The notes beneath the pieces are model-generated. The model saw only the letters and a list, made by a program, of their open reading frames with translations. It was not told where the DNA came from and searched no databases. This document shows, in pieces, positions 23,808 through 35,300 of a stretch of DNA of 64,000 nt. Both the position numbers and the translations under genes were made by a program. Origin of the DNA: Ilyonectria destructans (taxonomy: Eukaryota > Ascomycota > Sordariomycetes > Hypocreales > Nectriaceae); assembly GCA_020740775.1 (NCBI GenBank), contig JAHEWK010000016.1, positions 1,302,001 through 1,366,000 on the forward strand, given 5' to 3'. The first letter of the stretch is position 1. The number at the start of each line of letters is the position of its first letter.

Positions 23808-25967
23808 CTATTCATCGTCATCCTCCCATCCTCCCGGCATCGGCCCTGGCATCAGTCTCTCTTCATTCGCTAACACCCACCAAAACTCCCCAGCATATTC
23901 CTCGACACAATGGTCATATTCAAATATCCAATCTTCTGGGCGAGGCCCATACTCTGCGCACACAATGTACGGGCCCATAGATGCGGGATAGAGACTCCCA
24001 TCGGGGAACTTTAAGTCCCTTTCCACGGCACCCTCAACCAGAAACTCGTCTTCCAATTCCCCATACGCCTCCAAATCAACGCCCGCCTCCATTAAGTCTT
24101 CGAGCCACATCCGTACCGCAGTTTGAACACAACGACCAGTAATGTGCATAGAATTATAGGTTGTACCGCGCCAGATCGATCCACACATTTCCCACACACC
24201 TAAATAGCGTGTCCTAACCCCACCCACCAGATATATGACTTCCTCTGCGGAAGCTCCAGTGAGCAACCACCTCGTTAGAACCCGCATATTATCGCTCCAT
24301 TCTAGACCAACACCAGCCATTGTCAAATAAATCGCTCTCGAGAAGTAATGACATCCGAACGAATTATGTACTGTGACTGAGGGCTGCTGTGCCCGAAATT
24401 GTGCTGGTGATACAAGCTCTTGGCCAGCCAATGTAACCATGAGTATTCGGGAGTTAGGGCGCCGCCAGTCAAATATCCTGAACCCGGATATTGGCGCAAT
24501 TTGGTCAAAATTTGGAAGGCACGACTCTTGGACAATGGCTAGGAGGCCAGGGACCTTCCATATTGCCTTTGACAAATAGAGCCACCTGGGCACGTCTTCA
24601 CCTTCAGCCAAGAAAAGGGTCTCTACCTCGTCCTCAAACCCGCCATTCTCCGCGAGAAACCGGTTGAAATCCAGCAGATCCGTGAGACTAATGCTGACGT
24701 TTCCATAAATGTATTTGTTAAAAGCAGTCGAATTGTCAGAGTTTTGCTCAAATTTAAGGCCCTTGTTGACTAGCCACTTGCACAGGCCAATTTGGGGGGT
24801 GTACAATGCATACTAGAGATGTCGTGAACACATGAACATGTCGAACATACTGAAGGTGGGAAGAGCTTACATCAAGCAAAGTATATCCATTTGGGCCACG
24901 GTCGTACAAGGAGCCTTCTTTCTGCTCAAGGGCCGCCAGTAGACTGTCGGTGTCTCCATCTGCTGCATAGCGAAATACGATGCTATCAAATGGACGAGTA
25001 CACCATGGTGTAAGCTGGATCTTCCATCCATCATAAGCCCTATAAGCCTGGAAATCCCATGCATTCTGGGCTAGCCACCATGGCAGCTGAAGTCTCGCTT
25101 GATAGACTGGTAAATGGTCAGCAGGTTCATCAAGACCAAATTGGCAAGTGAGTGGCTGACCTTGTGACGTGACTGAGCCCGAATCCCCATCAGAGGCTTC
25201 AGTTACTTCGTAAGCAAGTCTCGGTAGGAAACCCGGGTTCCGGTGAGGGAGTCTCCTGGTCTTGCGCGACGGGAATCGGGTTTGAGAGGTCCGATTCCTA
25301 ACCTGCTGCCCTGCACAGGATTCACCTTCTTGAATTGGACTGTGAGCCTCTTCAACCTCTGCTTCGTCTTCGACAATCTGCACTCGGGATGCATTCGCCT
25401 CGCGCGACTGAGCCTGTATCGCCCGGAACTCGGATACAATCATCGATGGCTGAGCTCTCGTCAAAGCACTGTAACTTCTTAGCAAGGTTCCATAAACTCA
25501 GGTAGATTGCTTTGAGATCCTCATACTCACAACAAGTATGTCTGCTGTGACATAGCAAGCAGCTGCAGTGCAGACCCGAGACGCTCGTGATATTGTTGAA
25601 CAACGGCTTTCTTGAGCGTCACCTTGAATTTGGCTGTCGTTCTCCTTCCTTTCTTTGCCCCGGTAACTTGTGACTGCATATCCTCAACCAGCTCTTCTAG
25701 ATCTGCCACAACCTTGCGACAGTTCTCCAAGCTCCGTCTCGCTGTACGGTCATTCCGTACCATATTCCGCGTCTGCTGGAACTCGTATTCCATGTCCTCG
25801 AGCACCGGCGTTAGCATATCGAGGTGCTGCATCTGCCTCTTGATGCTCTCGGGGACATCTTGGACCTCGTCCCATAGCTGCTTGAGCTTGATGGCGCTGG
25901 TGCCCAACTTGCCAGCCGTCTCAATGACGGTGATGACGCTGGTCACGATTCCGAGAACCTCGGCCAT
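23808..25967 (-). CDS. HeLo-like N-terminal domain protein with ankyrin-like segment
   Basis: Three exons: 25531-25967, 24871-25468, 23808-24812; 679 residues. The start at 25967 (MAEVLGIVTSVITVIETAGKL) matches the fungal STAND N-terminal helical domain; the preceding in-frame ATG at 26048 adds residues untypical of the family. The first 145 residues are helical and charged. Residues around 300-370 read DSIVFRYAADGDTDSLLAAL, then GPNGYTLLDYALYTPQIGLC across intron 2, i.e. about two ankyrin-type repeats. The remaining 310 residues are acidic and Trp-rich, with no domain I recognise. There is no NTPase motif. The acceptor of intron 1 could also be 10 nt upstream-equivalent (CTAAG versus TTACAG), changing three residues. 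Role unknown; membership in the HeLo-like group is the only functional hint. Confidence 0.8.
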
Positions 25968-27079
25968 TTCGAGGGCGCGCGCGCAATAGAACAAAACAAA
26001 TACAAGGTTCCTGATTGATGCTTTTGATGATGTTGATGCCAGATTCACCCCGCTGAGCAGGTAAGGCTCGCGAAATGTAGTCAGCGGTCACGAGAGGAAA
26101 ACGCCCAATGAGGCTGAGGGCTGCATGATGCATGTACCGTCACTGTGCCTCGCGTTCAGCCCCATCAGGCTGTGAGCACCAAGTGATGTACGCGTATGGT
26201 CTGTCGGCACATTCAGTTGGGAGTTATTTTAAAGCTTCACTCAATATCATCAGATAGATCGAAGGCATACAGTAGTGCAATGATAGGGACACACATTTAG
26301 CACTACACTCCGTACCAGAAGCTACAGTAGCACATACAGTAAGGGTCCGCACATCTACAAGTTCAGTCACGTCGGGAGGAAGAGGAAACAAGTGGTAAGT
26401 ATAGACCTAGCATGGCAGAATGCAAGGCGTACATCCGCTACGTATCAATACACACCACTCTCTGGAGCTAAACATCTCCTCAAGACCTTCACATATCACA
26501 TCACACATTGAACAAACATTTTATCTTTCCAAGTTCTTTCATTAATACCTCCTACTACAAGCACTTATATAAACGCGCCAACACACCCTCAACCTCCCTT
26601 ACCCTCCCTCCCCTCCTCTCATCTCGTTTGCCAACTGGCACACAGGGGTATCTGCCAGGTCCAGGTATTTATCCCGCTCTTTTCCCCCACGACGCAGCAA
26701 AACAAAACAGGTGAGCCCAATTGGAAATCCCGCCCCGCCTCCATGACTTTCTTCAACACCGTGGTATCTCAAAACATGTGTAAAAATAGAAAATGCGGGC
26801 AACCGATACACACACAAACAAGATCAGGAAAATGCAAGAGACAAATCCAAGAAAAGATGTGTAGACGTCGTTGCGAAACTCGACGCAGAAAAAACAGATG
26901 GACAAAGAAAAAGTAGAGTGGTCTCGTCAATGGAGAGAGGATGGGTATCCCGTCATCAGGTGTTTTCCTCCTCCTCCCCGAGGTAGGTAGGTAAAGGTAT
27001 TAGTACAGCGTGTAACCCGCCCCGATAAAAGCCAGTATAAAAATGTCATGATAAGAAACGCTTTTCTTCCGGTGTTGCC
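25968..27079. other. Intergenic
   Basis: 5' flank of the HeLo-like gene and the probable long 3' UTR of the first C2H2 gene. CT-rich tract around 26580-26640. ORFs are short and overlap. No gene called. Confidence 0.5.
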
Positions 27080-28990
27080 TTAGAGTCTAATGTCCGTGTC
27101 GTCGAGGTAAAAGGTCGTTGGTGAACCAAGATGCTGCATCTGAGCGTGGTGGTGGTGCATGTACCCCTGAGGGTTCGAGGTGAAGCCGTGAGCGGGGTGG
27201 CCCATCCGCATCGGCAGGTCGTAACCCACAGGCACGGAGGTGGGGATCATCTCGGCGGCGTACATGGCGGGCACCGGGGGCACGGCCTCGGTGTCGGAGG
27301 CCGGGCTTCCGTAGATGCTGGTGTTCTTCTTCTTCGGTCGGAGGTTCTCAAGGCTGAGACGCTTCCCCCAGGATCCGGGTCGCTTAGAGGGAATCGGAGT
27401 TGCGGGTCGGACGGAAGAGGTGTTCGGGGTCATGTAGACGTTGGTCATAATTTCGTCTTGCTGGTGGTACTGAGGTATAGGGCTCATGTTGCCCCATTGT
27501 TGTTGGGGAAGTTCCTGTCCGGGGAGGATATAGGTCATGGTGGCGTCGGCAAAGGTGTTCATCTGGTCGGGCGCGAACTTGGGCGCACCCACGGGCCATA
27601 CCGTCTCGTCGGGGATGGGGAAGGGAGTACCAGGGTGAGGTCCTGATGTCAGATCGTCCTGGATCATGGGCTCAGGGAGGCCATCCACGGGAGTACTAGG
27701 GCGAGTCTCCTGCTTGATCCGCCGGGTGGGGAGGATGTTGGGTTGAGGGGTTTGCGGTTGCTGTTGCTTGTGAATGCTGGGCGCGGGAGTGCTCGCGCTG
27801 GTGCTTGAAGAGTCCGACTTTGGCTGCGACCCTTCGGAGTGACCTACGGTGTCCATCAAGCACTCGGATCGGACGGGCAAGGGGAACTGAAGGTCGATCT
27901 CGCTAGGAGGCGGTGTGTTGCCGTTGGTGAAGGGAGAAGTACCGAGGATGAAGGCGAGGCGGACGAGGGTTGAGATATCCTCGCCGAGATGTCGGGCCTC
28001 GAGCATGCGCTTGAGATCACCAGACGATCGCGGGCTCCAAGTAAGCTGCGTCCTCCTCTCCTTGGGCCAGATGCACGTCTTCCAGATGGACTTGACCTTG
28101 GATTGGCGCATCAGGTTGTGCAACTGCACCTTGTACTCCCAGTTGTTGACGTCAAAGCCATCCTCAAAGTGCTTGGCAATGTGCTCAAAGTACTTGTCAC
28201 GGCTAGCCATTGCCTGTTCGTTGTTCTGGGCCTCGAAGACACGGTCCTTGCAGTTGGCGAAGCCACAAGCAAAGACAACCTGGGGGCAAAGATCCGTCTT
28301 GGCCGAGCTGTTGGGCAACGCATCCATGCGGTGCGTCTCCTTGGCGTGGGTGCTGTAAGCTCGCTCAGTAGCAAAAGAGAGGTGGCAGCCCTTGGTCTTG
28401 CAGATCCAGATCGTGTCGACACCATGGAAGTTGTACAAATGCTTCTTGAAATCACTCTTGCGGCCAAAGCCCACGGGGTTGTTGTCCAGGTAGCACATGG
28501 GGCATTGGTACTTCTTGGAAGTCGGTGTGACATGTCGGGGAGATGGGTTAGAGGTGACATCGCATGAGGGAAGCGGTGATTGCATGAGCGCGGGCGAGTC
28601 GAGCCAAGTACGGTCGGGAATCTTTCCAACATCACCCTCATGGATCGAAGGGACATCGGCGTTGGCCTCTTGCCAGGTGGACTGAGTGCGTATCGACGCA
28701 GCATCAGAGCGGCCATGAGAAGCCTCTGAACTGCTCCAGGTGAGGGAGGGTGCACTGGTGTTGCTGAGAAGAGTGGTGGCCGAGAAGGTAGAGGCACGCG
28801 CTGTCGTGTGTGAGTTGATGTGTCTCTACGCCCGGTCAATGAAGGGAAACTTACATGGCGTACCGACACCGCTCAGGGCGCAGACGAGACTGGAGACGCC
28901 ATAGCGACGGACGAGTCCCAGCAAGACTTGCTGGTCATCGTCGGACAAAGGCCTCACGGCCTGGTCATCTTGAACAGGGAAGGGAAACAT
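27080..28990 (-). CDS. C2H2 zinc-finger transcription factor, RYG type (paralog 1)
   Basis: Two exons, 28855-28990 and 27080-28800; 618 residues. Exon 1 gives MFPFPVQDDQAV and the helical motif DDDQQVLLGLVRRYGVSSLV. A Ser/Thr-rich linker follows. Finger 1 is C145, C148, H166, H171 (spacing C-x2-C-x17-H-x4-H). Finger 2 is C179, C184, H197, H202. A third Cys/His-containing block starts LCPQVVFACGFANC. A conserved basic segment (TWSPRSSGDLKRMLEARHLG) precedes a long Pro/Gln/Ser-rich tail, which is probably an activation or interaction region and includes KRPGSWGKRL, a candidate nuclear localisation signal. The paralog at 36926-38739 shares the RYG motif, both fingers and the SSG..RHLG block. DNA target and process are unknown. 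Confidence 0.88.
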
Positions 28991-29569
28991 GACGCTGGTG
29001 TGCTCACCGCTCGTGTCGTTTGACAGGGCGATGATGCGCGCTCAGCGCTGAGAGGGAATGCAGCAGCGGAGTCGACGACGGCAGTCGAGGCGAAGCCGTG
29101 TACGAGGGTCACGAGTCGAGTGCTGTAGCGGTTGACGATAAGACTCGCATGGACGTTCCTGAACAGAGCAAGAAAGCAACTCGACGCTGGTTTACAGTCA
29201 AGTCGATTCAGTGTCGTGGCAGAATGCAGCGTTTAAGTCGTCGGGTTGGTGAATGAGCGTTGTCGCGATGAGTTGACGGATGGCCGGGACGGTTGCCTGG
29301 AAAAGCGCGGCCGGAAAGGGTTCGAAATCGTCAGGGGCCTCAGGTGTGGTGGGTATTAAGGAGAGGAGATCGCCAGCCCGCGACGATTAGGAGAGTGAGG
29401 TGAGAGGTTGAGTCGAAAGGCGTTGCCTGGGTCGAAGATCGGGAGTGCTGGAGGTTGTGGTGTAGTGTAGACGCAGGAAGCGAGGCGGGAAGGCGGGAGG
29501 AGACAGAAACAGAGCAGGGCAGAGACAGAGAGGGGCGAGGGGCGCAGTCGAGCAACAAAAGACGAAGCA

Positions 29570-29589
29570 GAAGCCTTCTAGAAGGCTTC
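29570..29589. repeat. Perfect 20-bp palindrome
   Basis: GAAGCCTTCTAGAAGGCTTC is identical to its reverse complement. It lies about 580 bp upstream of the C2H2 start codon at 28990. The core TTCTAGAA resembles a two-unit heat-shock element (TTCnnGAA). A related core, CTTCTAGAAG, recurs at 30586-30595. Binding by a factor is inference. Confidence 0.9.
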
Positions 29590-30127
29590 GAAGAATGCTG
29601 GGCTCCCCGTGAGACATTATAACGGGCTTGCCGGAGCACATCGCGCTCAGTCGGCCCACGTTGGCCCTCGCCCCCCTGACTAGCTCGCCGTCTAGTCGCC
29701 CTCGTCGCTCAAGGGGCCCCGGTCCAAGGCCAACGCCGTTTCAGGAACGTCATTTGCAGAAGCCTTTCCCTCTCTCACACTCCCAAGGGCCACAGCCAAG
29801 GGCGCTGATGAAACCCGCCCTTCCTGCTCGCAAAGAGGAAGGTCCCCAAGTCCCCCCCAGGTCCCGCGGTGCCATGGGAGGGCGAGTGAGGCCGAGGGGG
29901 TGGCCCTCGCATGCATCCCCAGATGGCGTGCCCAAAGGGGCCGTGGCTGCCACCACGACACCACGACGCATCTGGATGAAGGTTTTGGCTTGGCGGATCA
30001 GGTTACACGCAGCGCGCAAGGGATCCCCTTGGACGTGTGGGCGCCGGCGTGTGATGGACACCCAGCGCTGTGCAGCCTGCGCAGCCTGGGCATCCCTCGA
30101 TAGGTCGTACCGTAAGGTAGTTAGTTC

Positions 30128-30182
30128 AGTAGCACAGGAGCACCGTAGCACCGAAGCACCGTAGTACCGAGCACCGTAGCAC
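30128..30182. repeat. Short degenerate tandem repeat (GCACCGTA-like)
   Basis: Five or so adjoining units close to AGCACCGTAGCACCG, with AGCAC and CCGTAG alternating. Non-coding, degenerate, probably slippage-derived. Confidence 0.7.
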
Positions 30183-31070
30183 TGCGCACTCGTCCACCGG
30201 GCAGTTCGCTCCTCGGTAGCGTGCTTGGTCCCTCGCCGGGCCTGTCCCAGGCGTGGTGGCGGATGGCGGATGGGGACGGAGACCAAGCCCTGACTATTGA
30301 CTACCTGGGGGCCTGGCCGCCTGGGCAAGCCATCATGACCGATTGATTGATTGAGTGGCCAAGCCTCCGGCCCCTGGCCCCTGTCTCGAGCGTGATGAGC
30401 GCCCGCAAATTGCCCCAGCCTGCGTAGCCTGCGTCGCCCGCACCCACGACGTCCCATCCGCAGCGTCCCCTGCAGCGCCAGCATGCGAGGCCGCGGCCGT
30501 GTGAGCGATTGCTGACCCAGCCGTGAGCTGCCGTGTGCTGCCGTGGCCCTGCCGTGGAACTCGTGGTGCAGAGGCTTCTGCCGTCCTTCTAGAAGACGCA
30601 GCCATGGCTGAGAACTAGCACATTGTTTGTTGTCGGGATGATGGAGAATGGGATGGGTGGCGAACCGTGCTGATGCGCGGAGAGTGTCTTGTCGCCCCGT
30701 CGCGCCCGGGTGCGGACCGTTGAGGTGAGGATTGCTCTCCGAAGATCACATTCCGATGGCTCTTGCGGGAAGCCACCATGGCTGATTGATGATGCCGCCT
30801 CAGTGCCAACAGGAGCGCCTCCATTCTCGAGATGCAGACCGGCTGTCGACGGTCGAACTGTAGAAACACATGAATGCCGCATCTAGCGCTGTTTCCTCCA
30901 GGCCAGGCTCCTCCTTTTGCTGTGCTTCTGAACCTCCCACCGCTCTCGCATCCTGTCCAATCCAGTGCATCCGTCGACTCGGTTCTGCCGAGCACCGGTC
31001 CTCCCACCGGACCCAAGTGTAGATTGCGCTGACCAAATCGAAACGGGCCAAAACCAAAAGGCGCACAACT

Positions 31071-31084
31071 ACTCCGTACGGAGT
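31071..31084. repeat. 14-bp palindrome ACTCCGTACGGAGT
   Basis: Perfect palindrome containing one of the four TACTCCGTA-type 9-mers of this intergenic region. No gene lies nearby. Confidence 0.85.
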
Positions 31085-31336
31085 CCTAGGGATGTACTGT
31101 GGTACAGGTTGTGTACGAGCGTCCCCACCAAGTTCACCCGCTGTGCCACTCACCTCCCGTTCTCCACGACTCGGCCAGCCAGTCACCGAGTCGTTCAGTT
31201 ACCCGCGGGGCCACTGCAGTGCAGCATCATCCAGTGATCCACTGGCCCCCATGGCCGAAACAAGAGCGAGAATAAAGAATGGACCAACTGCCCGCGATGG
31301 AGCAGATGGAGCAGCAGGATGCAGAACCAGCCTGGG

Positions 31337-31360
31337 CACACGCACACACACACACAACAC
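31337..31360. repeat. CA dinucleotide microsatellite
   Basis: Run of CACACGCACACACACACACAACAC; simple-sequence repeat in non-coding DNA. Confidence 0.85.
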
Positions 31361-32603
31361 ATAACTTACGTACGTAGTACAGTAGTACTGCGCACAGTAG
31401 CATGCACACGACCCGCAACACGCAGCACCACCAGGGCACATGCACCCAAAAACTACGACACACGGGGGCTAGCTTCTGCGCAGGTCAGGCTGGACGCGGG
31501 CCACCAGACGACCCTGTTTCAGCGGGAAATGACGCTGGGCCAATCTCTGGTCGCTGCTGCAGCGGCGCGCGGCCCTCGTGCGAATAGAATCGACGAGGGC
31601 CCCAAGCAGAAGAGGGTCGAGAGAGGGTCGAGAAAGGTTGGTTGAATGGACCATTGGGGCTGGCAACTTGGCGGGGGCGTTGCCGAGACCTTGGGTGCGG
31701 AGCTGAGCGACCACGGTGATTGGCGCAGCGCGGCCATCATACCACGAATGCAAATGCCTTCCTAAATGGAGTTGGCCCTTGGCTGGACGGGACCTAACTC
31801 TGTAGTCGTCGGCGACTCCAGTGGTGTTTTTTTTACTCATCAAGCGTCCTCGTGTGGTCTCTGCCGGCCCTCTTTTTGCGCATTGGCACGCTGTGGGTGT
31901 GCGGGTACGTGAATGTATTTGTGCGTCAAGGTGGTTCCCCTGGCGTGGCGCCGGGCTACGCAGTACGTGAGTGTGTATTTTTGTACGTACAAACTACGCA
32001 GGCAAGGCAGGCCAAGCACAAAGTGCGTGAGAGGCAGTTCCCCATGCGGATTGGCGCTGCTGGGAACGAATCGAGACGGGCGATGGTGGCGTTGGACTCA
32101 TGTTGGTCCCGTCTCAGCTGGAGTCGGCCGGGTGGAGTCGTTGCCGGGTGCTTGATTGATTGACGATGGACCTTCTGGTGCTAGTTCCGCCGCCCACAGC
32201 CAAGCCCGTCATCATTTATTTCCAGAGTTGCACCGCGTGCGCCGTATCCGTACCCCGTAACTAAGGCGGGCGAGAGCCGTTGGCATTGGCGTTGACATTG
32301 GCGTCAGTGTTGGTGGATTGTCAGTGGATGTTGGAGTTGCTTACAAGCCACAAGGCCACAGGCTAGTGTGTTAGTCTGCTCCTGGCCCTGGTCTTAGTGC
32401 CGCCATCGGGCACCCGTGACCCTGCGCAAGAAGAAAAAAAGATTTGACGACTGCATCACAAATTTGCTAATCGAGACAAGCCCAGGACTCGGAGTGGAAG
32501 AAGCAAAGTTTCGCCGCCGTGCAGTTGTGTCTCAGGCTCTGTCTGGTCTCTCAGGCAGGGACACGGGGCCACCAAAGTGGACAGCTTCTATTATTTTTCG
32601 ACA

Positions 32604-32665
32604 GCGGCTTCGGCGCAAAAAAGAAAGAAAGAAAAAAGGAATGAAGCAGCAGCAGCAGCAGCCCC
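32604..32665. repeat. Purine-rich low-complexity tract with CAG repeat
   Basis: GAAA/AAAG-rich stretch followed by five CAG units. It lies in an ORF without other support, so it is treated as non-coding. Confidence 0.7.
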
Positions 32666-33402
32666 ATCCGCAACAAAGCAAAACCAAAAAGGGACAAATT
32701 TTTTTCTTTTACAGATCTCCGATTACCCTTACCTGAACGACCAGGGGAAGCGATGATCCCAGTACCCGACGTGGAATTGCATCTCGTTTCCTTCATTTGG
32801 GTCCTCTTTTTTTTCCTAAGAGAGAGAGTGGGCTTTCTTGCTTTTTTCAGGTCTTCCACGTCGGTTGTTTCGCTTCTTTCTTCCATTTCGGACTGCTCTT
32901 TGTCATGCTAACCAGGTGACGGTGGAACTGCTACTACTGCGTGGCTGCGGCTGCTGCCATCCTTCGGATCCGATGGGGGCTCCTGTTTTTCTCTTTTTTG
33001 CTTTTTGTTCTGGAATTTTTCTTCAGCTGGTTGCGAAGGCGGGGTGGATCTGGCGTTACAGATTGACGGAAACGCTCTTGTGCAGTTGGGTGGCGTGCTG
33101 ATGATGATGCTGATGCTGATGCCGGATGATAATGCTGGTATATACTTGATCAAAGGCGACAGATCTCGCCCGCACATCTCTGCTTGCGGCCTCTGACACG
33201 TATCAGGCCAAATCGAGCCGATCCTTGATGAACCAGGCCTACATGGCTGCATCCCATCCATGGCTCTAGTTCATCGCACCCTTCCATTGCTCGCTGGACC
33301 GCAACGCGCATGACAATGATACCTAAAACCAAACTCCCTCGCAGCGCGACACGAACAGAGGCGCTTTGATTTGCCTCAGCCGGGCGACGAGGGATCCCCC
33401 CC

Positions 33403-33458
33403 TTGCTCGTTCTATATCCTCTGTCACCCCTGGCTCGTTCTATGTCCTCTGTCCCCCC
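33403..33458. repeat. 28-bp tandem duplication
   Basis: Two adjoining copies sharing GCTCGTTCTAT, one base change, then TCCTCTGTC and a C run. Looks like a recent local duplication in non-coding DNA. Confidence 0.75.
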
Positions 33459-34069
33459 TTGCCCTTGCTTACTACTCTGTCAGTCATGTCATTGCGCCTT
33501 ACCAAGTCCAACCTTGCCTCCCGTTCCTCTCACTCGGCGCTTTACTCCCTCTGCTACGGCCAGGACCCCGGTCTTGCTCGCCCTTCCGCTCCCTTTTTTC
33601 CCCTCCTTTTCCCGCCCGGGTCCTGTGGTTCCGATTTGCTGGCGTGCCCTTGACCGGTGGAAGGATGTCCTTCCCTGGCTTGTCCCTGTCGTGTCCTGTC
33701 CTGTCCGTCGCTCAGACAAAACCCTCTTCTGAGTTCTGAGTTCTTCTCTGCCTGTGCGGCCAGGGCTCGCACCGACCCGTCTTACGCACTCTAGCAGAGT
33801 CATGGTGTGCGTAGTCATCAGTAAGACCGAACTTGGCCGTCCACTCACACGCTCGCAACCACGCCCCCACGAATCTACCGCAAACATGACATCTGCCTCC
33901 GTCCTGGTCGCACCCTCACGTCGCACAGTCGCAGAGTCGCACAGATGCATCACGTAGGATTCGACTGCGAAATATGTCCCGCAGATCCCATTTACCGGAC
34001 GGGCGCCTTGCTTGTCACACCCACGGCCACATGGCACGTCCCACACCAGCCCTCTCACGACTCACCCAG

Positions 34070-34086
34070 CTCAACTCAACTCAACT
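34070..34086. repeat. CTCAA pentanucleotide repeat
   Basis: Three and a half units of CTCAA in non-coding sequence. Confidence 0.7.
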
Positions 34087-35270
34087 CGCTGACTCACCCA
34101 CCTTGAATCGAAAGAAACTCAACCCAACTCAAACGCATTCACACATGCAACACCCACATCCCATACTTCAAACTCCCTAACGCCTAAAACGCCGATCCCC
34201 CAGGTCCATGCCCAAGCCCCCGGACCGCATGGCCCAACCCATCCCGGCCCAACCCAACCGCAACCGCCAAAACCACAAACCAAAAACAGCAATGCCTCAC
34301 TCCGTCGGGCTTCGACGCCCGTTACACGTGCATCTCCGTCCTCCGTGTCCTCCGCTGCCTCCGAACGTCAGCTTAGAGTTCGCTGGACCGTCGCGTCGTT
34401 GATATCATCTCGGTCTCTTTTTCGTTTTTGCTTTCGCTCTTTGAGGCCTGTCTCCCTGTCTCCTCCCTGTCTGCGCCCCAACTAGCCCGTTCCATTGTTG
34501 CTTCGGTTTTTCACTTTTCGCTTTTTTACTTCATGTTTGCCTCGTAGTCTGCCTACCACGTACGGATATACGGAGTAGTATCTATTTGTATTTGCTTGCT
34601 GATTGATTGCTTGCCGTCGTTCCATAATACGGGGCGTTCCTCATAATACCCCCAGATATAGTAAAGCCGCCCCTCTTCTTGTCTCTTATCCCCCCCTGGT
34701 TCGCCTCGAGCACCCTTGTCACCAAAAGGCACACGGACACACACGCACGCACTCGTTCGGCTCGATGTTTTGTGCCGGCGTCGACGAGAGAAAACGAGGT
34801 ACTTCGTAGTTACAGTCAGGAAAGTATTAGCATTCAACGCTCAGAGTCGCCCCTCCGACTCCTACCGTGTCACACTGTCGCAGTGTCGCAATGTCGCAGT
34901 TGGTTCAGGGGTCCTTTGGTCAAGCGCTCCACGTGGATGACAAGCAGGTTCCCCTTGGAGCTCGTGTCATCCCCCTGCCTCATCGCCATCCTCCATGCGG
35001 ATCCTGTTCAATCCTGCCTGCTTACGCCGCACCCATCCTACCGGTGACGACCGAGACACATGTACTCCGTATTGTTGTACAAGACAGGCATCGAGACATC
35101 AGCACAGACGGCCATCTTAAACAACTGGCATTCGCACCGCCATCAAACAGGCATTGCACATAGCACATAGGAGGCTAACCATAGCAAACACGGCCCCCTC
35201 AAGCGAGGTCAGGCCTAGCGTTACATCCGCCTCATCCTCCCTCCACCTACTCCGTACTGCCCGTCCTCCA

Positions 35271-35300
35271 AGTCCCAGTCCCCCAGTCCCCCAGTCCCCT
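35271..35300. repeat. CCCCAGT-type tandem repeat
   Basis: Repeated AGTCCC and CCAGTCCC units, four copies with length variation of the C run. Confidence 0.7.

Noticed and set aside
29750..30484. 244-codon minus-strand ORF
   Set aside because: Arg/Gly/Ala-rich, spans the degenerate tandem repeat, no recognisable domain.
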